Below, piece after piece: positions 6,339 through 13,644 of a stretch of 13,644 nucleotides of DNA; position 1 is the first letter of the stretch, and each line of letters opens with the position of its first letter. Below the pieces are notes generated by a model that was given only the letters and a program-made list of their open reading frames with translations, was not told where the DNA came from and made no database searches. The position numbers and the translations under genes were made by a program. Source of the stretch: a bacterium. GTDB lineage: Bacteria; SM23-31; JAUVVT01. Location of the stretch: assembly GCA_030616165.1 (NCBI GenBank), contig JAUWXV010000083.1, positions 1 to 13,644 of the forward strand, in the 5' to 3' direction.

Positions 6339-7982
6339 TCATCTATTAATTATATAATTATCTTTATCTAATATAACAGATACAGGCCTCTCCATATATA
6401 ATAAAGTAAACTTCATCTGTTTCTTTGCAAGCATGATCTTTCTATATTCAAAACTTTCTTCAAAATTTATAACAAACACAATCCCTAAAATAAAATCTCT
6501 TTTACAAAATTGCTCGATATTAAATAATATTTTATATCCACCATCAGGCATAGCCTCAATTTTATAATCAAATTTAATACGTGGAATATCAGAATTTTCA
6601 AACCACTGATTAAAAAACCATCTCAATGCAGAACCATAATATTTTTCTGCAGTTTTTCGGAAATAATCTTCATTGAAATTATTACTAACTGAATGTTCAG
6701 CAAGTTCCTTTATCATACCTTTAAATTTCACATTTCCTACATAAAAAGAGAGCATCCTTAAAACAAAAGGAACCTTCTGTTTAACAATTATTTCTTTATC
6801 TATAAAATTCAAATCCTTAGAAATTACGGAGAGTTCTTTTTCAAAATTCAATACATTTTTTTCATAAATATTCATATACCTCATCTCTTCATCATATCCA
6901 TACATGGTTTCGATAGCATAAATCGAAAAATATCCACAGAGACCTTCCTCAAGCCAATCAGTTGAACAGTTTTCCCACCAGAAGTGAGCAATTTTATTGC
7001 ACATATGGTAAAAAATTATCCTGTATTCTTTCCAATCCCTCAATTCGCCTTTAATCTCGTTCTCTGGAAAAACAAAAAACGACGGGTAATAAGTATAGAA
7101 TCGCCCGGTGCGAGGCAAAAATACAGCAGTAATCTTCTTTTCTTTTTTAACTCTCACAAATCTGTCAAAATAAAATCCAAGTATCCACTCAATCTCAATA
7201 AACATCCTGCTCATCTCAAGAGAAGGGAGTTTCTTGTAATAAACTGTTATATATGTTCCATCACTGTATTTTTTTTCATTTTTTTTCATTCCCGTAAGAG
7301 CAAGGAAAACAATCTGGGATACCGGTTTATTAAGTTGTAATGTGTAATAGTCTATTTTATCTTTTCTTATTTTTCTTATAATACTTGCTGGAGATACGAT
7401 AGAATACTTTCTATCAATTCCAATATTTAGAAGGTATCTGAAATTTGTCCTACTATTTACAAAAGGATACCAGTTAAAATTTGCTCCAAACTCTAAAAAA
7501 TCCGGTGATTTTCTTTTTTCTTCGCTTTCAATCTTTCCAATATAATTTATCTTTATTTTTATTTCTCTCTTACTCCTCATTTCTAATTCAGAGAAAGGAT
7601 AATAAAACTTGTAAATTAATGACTTATTACTCTTTCCTGATTCTCTTTCGACTTCCCACTTTTTAACGACACTACCATCACATTCAATTTCTTTTACCAC
7701 TATATTTCTATCAAGAGAAAAATATATAGAATCTTGAATATTCTGACTTGTAGTTAAAAGATTAATTGAAGCCCCAGCTGAAAATGACCTATCTTGAACA
7801 TTTATAACCAAATCAATATTATATGATAAGACATTCATGAGAGGCTTTTGGAATATTTCTTGATTTATATCTCCAAAATCTGAAGAGTATTTCTCATAAA
7901 GTTCAACTTCCTGGGTATAATATAATTCCCGGGAAAAAAGAAATGTTATTATTAGAACTGCAATGAAAAATTTAAGATTCAT
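6339..7982 (-). CDS. M1 aminopeptidase-like exported protein, predicted catalytically inactive
   Basis: A 547-residue protein with an N-terminal hydrophobic export signal (about 3-17) and M1-family (gluzincin) architecture: a beta-rich N-terminal domain (about 45-230, with IDLVINVQDRSFSAGASI and a YPFVNSRTNFRYLLNI block), a thermolysin-like central domain (about 240-400), a helical part with YYGSALRWFFNQWF (448-461), and a C-terminal beta domain. At the active site, where active members read HExxHxWW, the sequence is N329-K330-I-A-H333-F-W-W. The first zinc histidine and the catalytic glutamate are replaced, while H333, the WW pair and the third-ligand glutamate in WLEEG (E346) remain. A GAMEN-type motif is also not recognisable near residues 285-310. 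It is therefore probably a pseudoenzyme with a binding or structural role outside the cytoplasm. No good ribosome-binding site precedes the ATG. Confidence 0.8.
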   Translation of the reverse strand: MNLKFFIAVLIITFLFSRELYYTQEVELYEKYSSDFGDINQEIFQKPLMNVLSYNIDLVINVQDRSFSAGASINLLTTSQNIQDSIYFSLDRNIVVKEIECDGSVVKKWEVERESGKSNKSLIYKFYYPFSELEMRSKREIKIKINYIGKIESEEKRKSPDFLEFGANFNWYPFVNSRTNFRYLLNIGIDRKYSIVSPASIIRKIRKDKIDYYTLQLNKPVSQIVFLALTGMKKNEKKYSDGTYITVYYKKLPSLEMSRMFIEIEWILGFYFDRFVRVKKEKKITAVFLPRTGRFYTYYPSFFVFPENEIKGELRDWKEYRIIFYHMCNKIAHFWWENCSTDWLEEGLCGYFSIYAIETMYGYDEEMRYMNIYEKNVLNFEKELSVISKDLNFIDKEIIVKQKVPFVLRMLSFYVGNVKFKGMIKELAEHSVSNNFNEDYFRKTAEKYYGSALRWFFNQWFENSDIPRIKFDYKIEAMPDGGYKILFNIEQFCKRDFILGIVFVINFEESFEYRKIMLAKKQMKFTLLYMERPVSVILDKDNYIINR

Positions 7983-8062
7983 AAACTATATATAAAATAT
8001 TTGAAAAGTTAATCCCTATTTAAAATTAATCATTTTTTCTCCGAAATCAATCAAATTTTTAA

Positions 8063-8091
8063 ATTTTAATATTTTCCATCATTTAGGTAAA
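8063..8091 (-). promoter_or_regulatory. Candidate promoter for the M1-like gene
   Basis: On the minus strand TTTACC (8091-8086), a 17-nt spacer and TAAAAT (8068-8063) lie about 80 nt before the ATG at 7982. The -35 box matches 4 of 6 and the -10 box 5 of 6 consensus positions. Spacing is ideal, but AT-rich sequence makes such matches common. Confidence 0.3.
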
Positions 8092-8132
8092 AATATCTCA
8101 GAGGAAAAAATATGAAATTTTTATTAAAAATA

Positions 8133-8161
8133 TTGACTTACAAGATATTTAATACTAAATT
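8133..8161 (+). promoter_or_regulatory. Candidate promoter for the 8282 gene
   Basis: TTGACT (8133-8138, 5/6 match), a 17-nt spacer and TAAATT (8156-8161, 4/6 match) precede the 8282 reading frame with a leader of about 115 nt. It is the only G/C-containing -35 candidate in the divergent gap 7983-8281. Confidence 0.3.
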
Positions 8162-8281
8162 AGATTTAAAAGTAAGTTTTAAAGAAACTGTCTGGAACTA
8201 ATTAATTATATCTATTTGTTATGATTTATGTATATATTCTCAAAGTCTAAAAACCATATTTTATAAGAAAGTTTTCAAAAT

Positions 8282-8893
8282 ATGAAATTTTTTCGTATAA
8301 TATCAATTTTAATAATCATACCACTTTTTTTCTGTTCTTTATTCAGAAAAGAAAAAGGATTGTCATATTTTGAGTTTGAGATGAATGGAATAACTTACCA
8401 AAAATTGTCAGTCAATTCACCACCAAGCGGTCCCCCTTACAATCAATTATTTGGAAAAGATTTTATAGTAACCGATATCAAGCAGGATCAGAATATTGAT
8501 GAAGTTTTAGTTGGAGACCAAAATAAGATTAATGAATACCTGAAAATCTATAAATACGGAATTCAAAAGGCTCTCGAAAAAGGAAAACTTAAAGAAAAAG
8601 AAGATTCCTTTTCTTACATTTATTCCACACCTTTGAAATATTTTAAGTTAACTACATTTTTCCATGCACGTGAAAATCCACACAATGAATTCACTTACTT
8701 AGAAATATTTGCTAATAGAAGAATAGTTAAAGCAATAGACAGAAATGCTGACGGAATACTTGATAACATCACTTCTGGATTTTATGATATGAAAAAACTT
8801 CAGAATGAATATTCCGAATTCATAAAAAATGGAGTAACCAAAAATAAAATTGCTTTTAAAGATGGTATGTATTTGGTTATACCTCAAGATTGA
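8282..8893 (+). CDS. Unrecognised exported protein with a Ca-loop-like motif
   Basis: A 203-residue product I cannot assign to a family. It starts with a lysine/arginine pair and a strongly hydrophobic stretch (5-20, ISILIIIPLFFCSLF), so it is exported or membrane-anchored. C18 is preceded by LFF rather than a standard lipobox, so lipidation is doubtful. The rest is soluble, mixed charged and aromatic. Near the C-terminus the stretch IDRNADGILD (152-161) has the DxNxDGxxD spacing (D153, N155, D157, G158, D161) of calcium-binding loops in dockerin-like or thrombospondin-type-3-like repeats, but there is only one copy. The start codon has only a weak purine run (AAGAAAG) upstream. It diverges from the M1-like exported protein; a shared function is possible but untested. 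Codon pattern and length support a real gene. Confidence 0.7.
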   Translation: MKFFRIISILIIIPLFFCSLFRKEKGLSYFEFEMNGITYQKLSVNSPPSGPPYNQLFGKDFIVTDIKQDQNIDEVLVGDQNKINEYLKIYKYGIQKALEKGKLKEKEDSFSYIYSTPLKYFKLTTFFHARENPHNEFTYLEIFANRRIVKAIDRNADGILDNITSGFYDMKKLQNEYSEFIKNGVTKNKIAFKDGMYLVIPQD

Positions 8894-9165
8894 AAATAGA
8901 CTCAGAAAAAATAATATTCAGTTTAAAAATTAAAAAAATGAACTTTTTTAACCTGGTTTTAATAAATTTATATTCCCGGCATTTTTTAAATAATTTAACC
9001 CTATCGTTAACCTTTCGACCAATCTAAAAATCTAAATTCTTAATGAAACTTCGGCAAATCTCGAATAATTTACACAGACTTTTCACTTTACAAATTTAAT
9101 TTGATTATAAAAACAAAGTTTATTAATTTATAAAGTAATTTTGTTCTTAAAATGCTATTCAAAAT
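8894..9165 (+). other. Intergenic region upstream of the CoA-binding/GT9/MgtC cluster
   Basis: AT-rich sequence without a credible gene. It should hold the promoter of the downstream cluster; the best pair I see is TTCACT (9082-9087) and TATAAA (9106-9111) with an 18-nt spacer, which is weak. AAAAAAATGAACTTTTTTA at about 8933-8951 could form a poor A/T-only hairpin after the 8282 gene, not a convincing terminator. Confidence 0.35.
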
Positions 9166-9534
9166 ATGAAAATAGCAATAATTGGAGCCTCGAAAAATAA
9201 AGAGAAATACGGGAATAAGGCTGTGCGCGCATATAAAAAGCAGGGAAATTCCGTATATCCTGTAAACCCAAGAGAAAAAACCATAGAGGGATTGAGAGCT
9301 TATAAATCAATACTGGATATTCCAGGCGAAATAGAAAGGGCAAGCATATATTTACCTCACGAAATCGGTATAACAATAATTGAAGAAATTGCCGAAAAGG
9401 GGGTTAAGGAGGTATTTTTAAATCCTGGTTCAGAAAGCAAGGAACTTATAGAAAAAGCAGAAAAATTAGGTTTAAATGTTATTATTGCTTGCAGTATTCT
9501 TGACATTGGTGAAAAACCTCAAAATTATAAGTAG
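9166..9534 (+). CDS. CoA-binding domain protein (YccU type)
   Basis: A 122-residue single-domain Rossmann-like protein of the CoA_binding_2 family, the same fold as the N-terminal domain of succinyl-CoA synthetase alpha and acyl-CoA synthetases. Seen here: the nucleotide-binding start KIAIIGASKNKEKYGNKAV (2-20), a strand VYPVNPREKTIEGLRAY (30-46), the EIERASIYLPHE region (55-66), KEVFLNPGSES (81-91), and the closing NVIIACSILDIG (104-115) typical of YccU-like proteins. Length is slightly below the usual 130-145 residues. Biological function of the family is poorly known; it may sense or bind CoA in the cytoplasm. The ribosome-binding site is weak. Only 29 nt separate it from the GT9 gene, so the two are probably co-transcribed. 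Confidence 0.88.
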   Translation: MKIAIIGASKNKEKYGNKAVRAYKKQGNSVYPVNPREKTIEGLRAYKSILDIPGEIERASIYLPHEIGITIIEEIAEKGVKEVFLNPGSESKELIEKAEKLGLNVIIACSILDIGEKPQNYK

Positions 9535-9563
9535 TTACTTTTAAACCTATAATTGGAGATATA

Positions 9564-10631
9564 ATGAAAATCCTTATTCCAGCACTTGCAGGGATTGGTG
9601 ATTCACTTATGTTTACGCCGGCATTGAAAATCTTAAGAAAAAATCTGCCCAATGCTGAAATTCATATCCTTACCATGCTTCAAGGAGCAAGAGAAATTTA
9701 TGCCCACAATAATAATGCAGATAGAAAGATACATTTCAATTTCTTGAAAGAGGGGAATATTAATTCACTTAACTTTGTCAATAAAATGAGGAAAGAAAAA
9801 TATGATATATCAATAAATGTTTATCCCATGAATAGGTGGGAATACAATATAATTTCATTTCTTATCGGGGCGAAAACGAGAATTGGACATATTTATAATC
9901 ATCAAAATATAAGAAGTTTAAATTTTCTAAACACTAAAAAGACAAAAGAAGATGATAATCTGCACAATGTTCTCGAAAACATTCATCTTCTAAAATTTTT
10001 AGGAATTGAAGCAGATGAGATACCCGAACTCAGCATTACTATTCCTGATGATGAGTTAAAATTCGCAAGAATTTGGATTAAAGAAAGTGGATTAACAGAT
10101 AATGATTTTATCATAGGGTTTCATCCTGGCTCTTCCACTTTAAAAAATCATATTAATAAACGCTGGCTGCCAGAAAGTTTTGCCTCTTTGGGGAATATCC
10201 TTATTGATAAATATGATGCGAAAATTTTACTATTTGGTGGACCCGAAGAAAAAAAACTGAGAGAAAATATAAATAATATTATGAAAAATAAGGGATTTAT
10301 TGTTGAAACCGAAAGTCTTTTGAAGACCTCTGCCATAATGAAATACTGTAAACTGTTCATTACTAATGATACTGCACTAATGCATATAGCTTCTGCGCTG
10401 AAACTTAATATTGTTTCAATATTTGGTCCAACAAGTGAAGTATATGCATACCCCTGGAAAACAAACTGCAGAATCGCTAAAAGCAATATCCATTGCAGAC
10501 CTTGCTTTTATTATTCTCCAAGACACCTTTCATGTACCCTGAAAAATAGTCCATTTGCGTGTGTCAGAAAACTTAGCGCAAATGATGTTCTCGAAAAAGT
10601 AGAAGAATTAATAATGGAAATTGATAAATAA
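9564..10631 (+). CDS. Glycosyltransferase family 9 protein (ADP-heptose:LPS heptosyltransferase-like)
   Basis: A 355-residue GT-B enzyme of the GT9 family, which transfers heptose or a related sugar onto lipopolysaccharide or other envelope glycans at the inner face of the cytoplasmic membrane. Seen: N-terminal KILIPALAGIGDSLMFTPALKIL (2-24), the standard GDxLMxTPAL acceptor-domain motif; the second domain begins near 182 with IIGFHPGSS, then K-RWLPESFASL (199-209), a donor-domain strand ILLFGGPEEKKL (221-232), and the nucleotide-sugar motif TNDTALMHIASAL followed by IVSIFGPT (267-290). A C-terminal cysteine group (C311, C314, C324, C333) is common in the family. GGAG (9555-9558) lies 5 nt before the ATG, which fixes the start. 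The exact donor and acceptor cannot be read from sequence. It suggests a diderm envelope. Confidence 0.92.
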   Translation: MKILIPALAGIGDSLMFTPALKILRKNLPNAEIHILTMLQGAREIYAHNNNADRKIHFNFLKEGNINSLNFVNKMRKEKYDISINVYPMNRWEYNIISFLIGAKTRIGHIYNHQNIRSLNFLNTKKTKEDDNLHNVLENIHLLKFLGIEADEIPELSITIPDDELKFARIWIKESGLTDNDFIIGFHPGSSTLKNHINKRWLPESFASLGNILIDKYDAKILLFGGPEEKKLRENINNIMKNKGFIVETESLLKTSAIMKYCKLFITNDTALMHIASALKLNIVSIFGPTSEVYAYPWKTNCRIAKSNIHCRPCFYYSPRHLSCTLKNSPFACVRKLSANDVLEKVEELIMEIDK

Positions 10632-10688
10632 TAAAAATTTACTAATGTTCAGTAATTATAATAAAACAATAACAAAAAAAGGAAAACA

Positions 10689-11339
10689 ATGGAATCGTTA
10701 TTAGATATAACAATTAAGATATTTTTTTCAATTTTTCTGGGAGGTTTAGTGGGATTGGAAAGGGAAATTAAACACAAACCTGCTGGCTTAAGAACCAATA
10801 TACTTATATGCCTTGGCTCAACTATAATTATGATAGTTTCACTTAATCTATCCAAGATATATGGCAGTATTGTGGACCCTTCAAGAATAGCGGCACAGGT
10901 AGTTACTGGAATCGGATTCATCGGCGCAGGGGCGATAATAAGAGCACGAGGTTCTGTGCATGGTCTGACTACCGCTGCTACAATCTGGGTTATTGCTGGG
11001 ATAGGACTTGCAATTGGTAATGGATATTACTCAACCGCTATCATATCTACATTTGTTGTTATGATAATCCTGAACTTAGGAACAAGATTGGAAAAAAGGT
11101 TTAAGCCAGAAACAGATATATATAGATACAATATTATCAGCGTAAACATCGAAAGCGTATTCAATGCAATAAAAAACATTACAAATATATTTCCATTTGA
11201 AATGGAGGAAATGAAAATCGAAAAGTTCGATAATAAAATCAAATTTCAGACAGCATTCAAGGGAAAAAGTGAAATCCAGAAAGAATTTGTGGAAAAGATG
11301 ATTAATAGTGAAGGAATTGAAGAGATAAATCTTTTATAA
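10689..11339 (+). CDS. MgtC/SapB family membrane protein
   Basis: A 216-residue protein with about four to five N-terminal membrane segments (roughly 5-24, 37-55, 67-85, 95-110, 115-132) and a soluble C-terminal domain (about 140-216). Family signatures are clear: GGLVGLEREIKHKPAGLRTN (18-37), ILICLGSTIIMIVS, and AAQVVTGIGFIGAGAIIR (68-85) followed by GSVHGLTTAATIWVIAGIGL (88-107). MgtC proteins are linked to growth at low magnesium and, in some pathogens, to inhibition of the F-type ATPase; many environmental members have no defined role. AAAGGA (10678-10683) gives a good ribosome-binding site 5 nt before the ATG. It follows the GT9 gene after 57 nt and probably belongs to the same transcript. 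Its 3' end converges with the DUF2723 gene, with only a 19-nt gap. Confidence 0.92.
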   Translation: MESLLDITIKIFFSIFLGGLVGLEREIKHKPAGLRTNILICLGSTIIMIVSLNLSKIYGSIVDPSRIAAQVVTGIGFIGAGAIIRARGSVHGLTTAATIWVIAGIGLAIGNGYYSTAIISTFVVMIILNLGTRLEKRFKPETDIYRYNIISVNIESVFNAIKNITNIFPFEMEEMKIEKFDNKIKFQTAFKGKSEIQKEFVEKMINSEGIEEINLL

Positions 11340-11358
11340 TTCATTTAGAAGGATTATA

Positions 11359-13644
11359 TCATTCCATACGCAGAGTATCTTGAGGAGGAGAAATCTTATT
11401 AAGCAGTTCATCCCTCCTTTTTACAGCATTCTTATCATCAGGATGTTCGGATATCCAGATATCAAGATAATTTACAGCATCCTGATAATCTTTCTCTGCC
11501 TCCAATAATGATATTAACGTTCCAACATATTGACCATTATTAGTATTTCTCTCTACAAGTGCTTTTAAAATATTTATTGCCTTATTGTTTTTCCTCAAAG
11601 TTAGGTAATAAATCTTTGCAAACTCGTATTTTTTATCATCAGCAATATTTCTCTTTACAAGTTTATCCAATCTTTTTTCTAGTTCTTCTGGTCTTCCAAG
11701 TTGATAGTATAATTTTCCTATAGTTTCAATTGATTCATTTATAATAAAAGGTATTGTTTCCTCAGGAATTAACTCGAACATTTTGTCTATAATTTCTAAA
11801 AGCTCTTGAGGGCGCTTTCGATTATATTCATATATAACCAGGTCTAAAAATGCTTTTCTATAATTTTGTAAAAGTGCAATTGTATCCCTGTTGTAATAAA
11901 CTTTCGGATTGTTCAAATTCCTGAATCTGAATTTTTCAAGTATATTTTTTTTCATTATTTCTGGGACGACAGGATATCCCTTGATCGTCATTACCTTATA
12001 AGCAAGACCATCATTACGTCTAAAGTCGTCCAAACCAAGCATATTTTTGCTGTCAACAGTAACAGCAAAATAAAGCGGCTTCATAAACTTAAACGACTGG
12101 AGTATGTTATATATCATAAAATCCTGTGAACGGATAGCCTTTCCATCAAAAATTGTCGGCTCAATCTGAAAAAACATCTCTGTATTCTCATTTTCAAATG
12201 GAATAATCCCTTTCATTTCTTTTAAATAATACTGATTAAGTCTGGGTTCAATTATTATTGTGACCTTCTTGGTTCCATCCCATCGGAAAGGACGACCTAA
12301 TTTTTTTATCTCCTCATCAGGATAATTTATAGGAATCTTGGGCTCCTGATGTTTTAACTGAAATGAATACCACCCAGTATTTAAAAGAGCAAGATTTGCA
12401 ACCCTTATATCCTTTCTTATACCTTCCACTTCTTGCAGATACCACAACGGAAAGGTATCATTATCCCCATTTGTAAAAAGTATAGCATTCGGTTCACAGG
12501 ATTGAAGTATATTATAAGAATAATCCCAGGCAACATAATTTCCACTCCTGTCATGGGAGTGAAAGTTAAATCTGAACATTTTTAGCGGGACATAAAAAAC
12601 CATAATAAAAACAGCAGCACTAATTGTATAAAACATAACAGTTCGTTTTTCTTTAAATGCAAAAACAACAGCCTCTAAAATGGCAACAGCACCAATACCT
12701 ATCCATATTGCAAAAGCAAAAAAGCATCCCACATAAACATAATCTCTCTCACGTGGTTGTGGGTCAGACTGATTTAAATATATTACCAGCGCAATCCCGG
12801 TCATAATCATCAAAATCAGGACTGACAACGCTCTTTTCCAATCTTTGTAAAAATGGTGTACAGCACCAAGTATTCCTAAAAAAAAGGGGATTCCATATAA
12901 ACCATTAAAACTGAGATTCTCTGCTATGTATCTATCAGGAACAAAGGTTGGTTCTTTTCCAATATACTGCCACCCAAAATATCTAAGGAACATCTTTTTA
13001 ATCTGGTAACTCCATAATGGTGCTTCTCTATTGAAAACCGTTAAAAATTGATTTTCAGTTCCGTATTGCCTCATGTTAAGATAATTTATAAAATTTGTCC
13101 AGTTTTCCGGATTATTTTCATCAATTACAGGATTCAGTCCAGACCTAATAAAAATCATCAAATATGTAGAATATCCTATAATCGCAAGAAAAGGAACAAT
13201 ACCCCAGAGGCCATACCTCAAAAGGAGCCTCCTGTCAGTAAAGAGTATCAAGAGAAATATTGTCGGAATTACAAGTAGATTCAAAAGGTGAACTCCAGCA
13301 CCAAGCCCAAAAAGGTATATTATCAGCAATAGAAATCGAACAGACTTGTAATCCTTATAATTGTCCATCCAAACCATTGCCAGCCATAAGACCAGCGCTG
13401 TAAAAAGCATCGACAAAGCATAAACTTCCGTTTCAACAGCATTGAACCAGAACGAGTCTGAAAATGCATAACTCAAAGCACCAATAAAACCTGCAGTATT
13501 TACAATTATCTTTTCTTCTATGGTTTTTAATTCCCCTCTCCACTCTTTTATCAGTTTTACAATTATTAAGAATAGAATAGCCACCACTAACGCACTGGAT
13601 AATGCTGAAATAAAATTAACTCTCACAGCAACATTGAAAAATGG
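11359..13644 (-). CDS. DUF2723 (TMEM260-like) membrane protein, probable glycosyltransferase (5'-truncated)
   Basis: The frame runs to the window edge and the visible part is 761 codons; an internal GTG near 13626 is not the true start because six more in-frame codons (PFFNVA) continue the conserved family stretch before RVNFISALSSAL. The DUF2723 hallmark region is present: FWFNAVETEVYALSM, then GLGAGVHLLNLL. Multiple membrane segments occupy about the first 350 residues. A characteristic loop, NQSDPQPRERDYVYVG (about 291-306), is followed by more membrane segments, then a soluble region with LFTNGDNDTFPLWYLQEVEGIRKD (about 390-413), and a helical TPR-like C-terminus (about 590-750). Eukaryotic TMEM260 is a protein O-mannosyltransferase, and bacterial homologues are thought to be lipid-sugar-dependent GT-C-type enzymes; the N-terminal acidic motif expected for catalysis lies off the window. 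The adjacent GT9 gene fits a glycan-assembly context. Confidence 0.88.
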   Translation of the reverse strand, partial: PFFNVAVRVNFISALSSALVVAILFLIIVKLIKEWRGELKTIEEKIIVNTAGFIGALSYAFSDSFWFNAVETEVYALSMLFTALVLWLAMVWMDNYKDYKSVRFLLLIIYLFGLGAGVHLLNLLVIPTIFLLILFTDRRLLLRYGLWGIVPFLAIIGYSTYLMIFIRSGLNPVIDENNPENWTNFINYLNMRQYGTENQFLTVFNREAPLWSYQIKKMFLRYFGWQYIGKEPTFVPDRYIAENLSFNGLYGIPFFLGILGAVHHFYKDWKRALSVLILMIMTGIALVIYLNQSDPQPRERDYVYVGCFFAFAIWIGIGAVAILEAVVFAFKEKRTVMFYTISAAVFIMVFYVPLKMFRFNFHSHDRSGNYVAWDYSYNILQSCEPNAILFTNGDNDTFPLWYLQEVEGIRKDIRVANLALLNTGWYSFQLKHQEPKIPINYPDEEIKKLGRPFRWDGTKKVTIIIEPRLNQYYLKEMKGIIPFENENTEMFFQIEPTIFDGKAIRSQDFMIYNILQSFKFMKPLYFAVTVDSKNMLGLDDFRRNDGLAYKVMTIKGYPVVPEIMKKNILEKFRFRNLNNPKVYYNRDTIALLQNYRKAFLDLVIYEYNRKRPQELLEIIDKMFELIPEETIPFIINESIETIGKLYYQLGRPEELEKRLDKLVKRNIADDKKYEFAKIYYLTLRKNNKAINILKALVERNTNNGQYVGTLISLLEAEKDYQDAVNYLDIWISEHPDDKNAVKRRDELLNKISPPQDTLRME

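Noticed and set aside
8112-8201. 29-codon reading frame (starts MKFLLKILTY) preceded by GAGG at good spacing
   Set aside because: Very short and without recognisable features; the best promoter candidate for the 8282 gene lies inside it, which argues against translation. Its first bases resemble the start of the 8282 gene but only over about a dozen A/T-rich positions.
8333-8338. Lipobox cysteine (C18) in the 8282 protein
   Set aside because: The preceding residues LFF lack the small residue normally required at the position before the cysteine, so calling it a lipoprotein is not supported.
13624-13626. GTG as the start of the DUF2723 protein
   Set aside because: The reading frame continues through PFFNVA to the window edge in the conserved family stretch, so the gene is truncated by the window rather than starting here.

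Overview
The window is a strongly AT-rich stretch of bacterial chromosome. An FMN/iron-sulfur glutamate synthase, a lone FlgG, a GT9 (heptosyltransferase-type) glycosyltransferase, a DUF2723 membrane glycosyltransferase-like protein and an NfeD protease together suggest an uncultured, probably anaerobic, diderm bacterium. A WOR-3/Stahlbacteria-, Cloacimonadota- or Hydrothermae-like lineage would fit, but this is inference from gene content and base composition; no marker gene here fixes the phylum. Both ends of the window cut through genes.

Layout. Positions 1-1123 (minus) hold the N-terminal 374 codons of an archaeal-type glutamate synthase, with a well-formed sigma70-like promoter at 1180-1208. 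Diverging from it are rpsU (1467-1658) and an nfeD-type membrane serine protease (1774-3081). A 1.25-kb AT-rich stretch without a gene follows (3082-4336). It contains a helically spaced array of TTATCA/TGATAA hexamers, a REP-like palindrome, a dispersed short repeat and an 81-bp palindromic MITE/REP-doublet element. Next comes a minus-strand series: an M1-peptidase-like protein (7982-6339), an FmdB-type zinc ribbon (6258-6010), a DUF2284 protein (5790-5257) and flgG (5125-4337). From 8282 the plus strand carries an unrecognised exported protein, then a likely operon of a CoA-binding-domain protein, a GT9 glycosyltransferase and an MgtC/SapB membrane protein (9166-11339). This converges with a 5'-truncated DUF2723 protein (13644-11359).

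How the parts relate. The GT9 and DUF2723 proteins both point to cell-envelope or glycoprotein glycan assembly. NfeD, the M1-like protein, the 8282 product and MgtC are membrane or exported proteins, so most of the window deals with the envelope. I see no defence system, CRISPR array, integrase, transposase, tRNA or rRNA.

The most notable points are: an M1-like protein whose HExxH motif reads NKIAH, so it is predicted to be catalytically dead; a DUF2284 protein that has lost most of its second cysteine cluster; a flgG with no other flagellar gene beside it; and the structured repeats in the 3.1-4.3 kb gap, especially hexamers spaced at about 10.5 bp. I do not see a complete novel multi-gene system.
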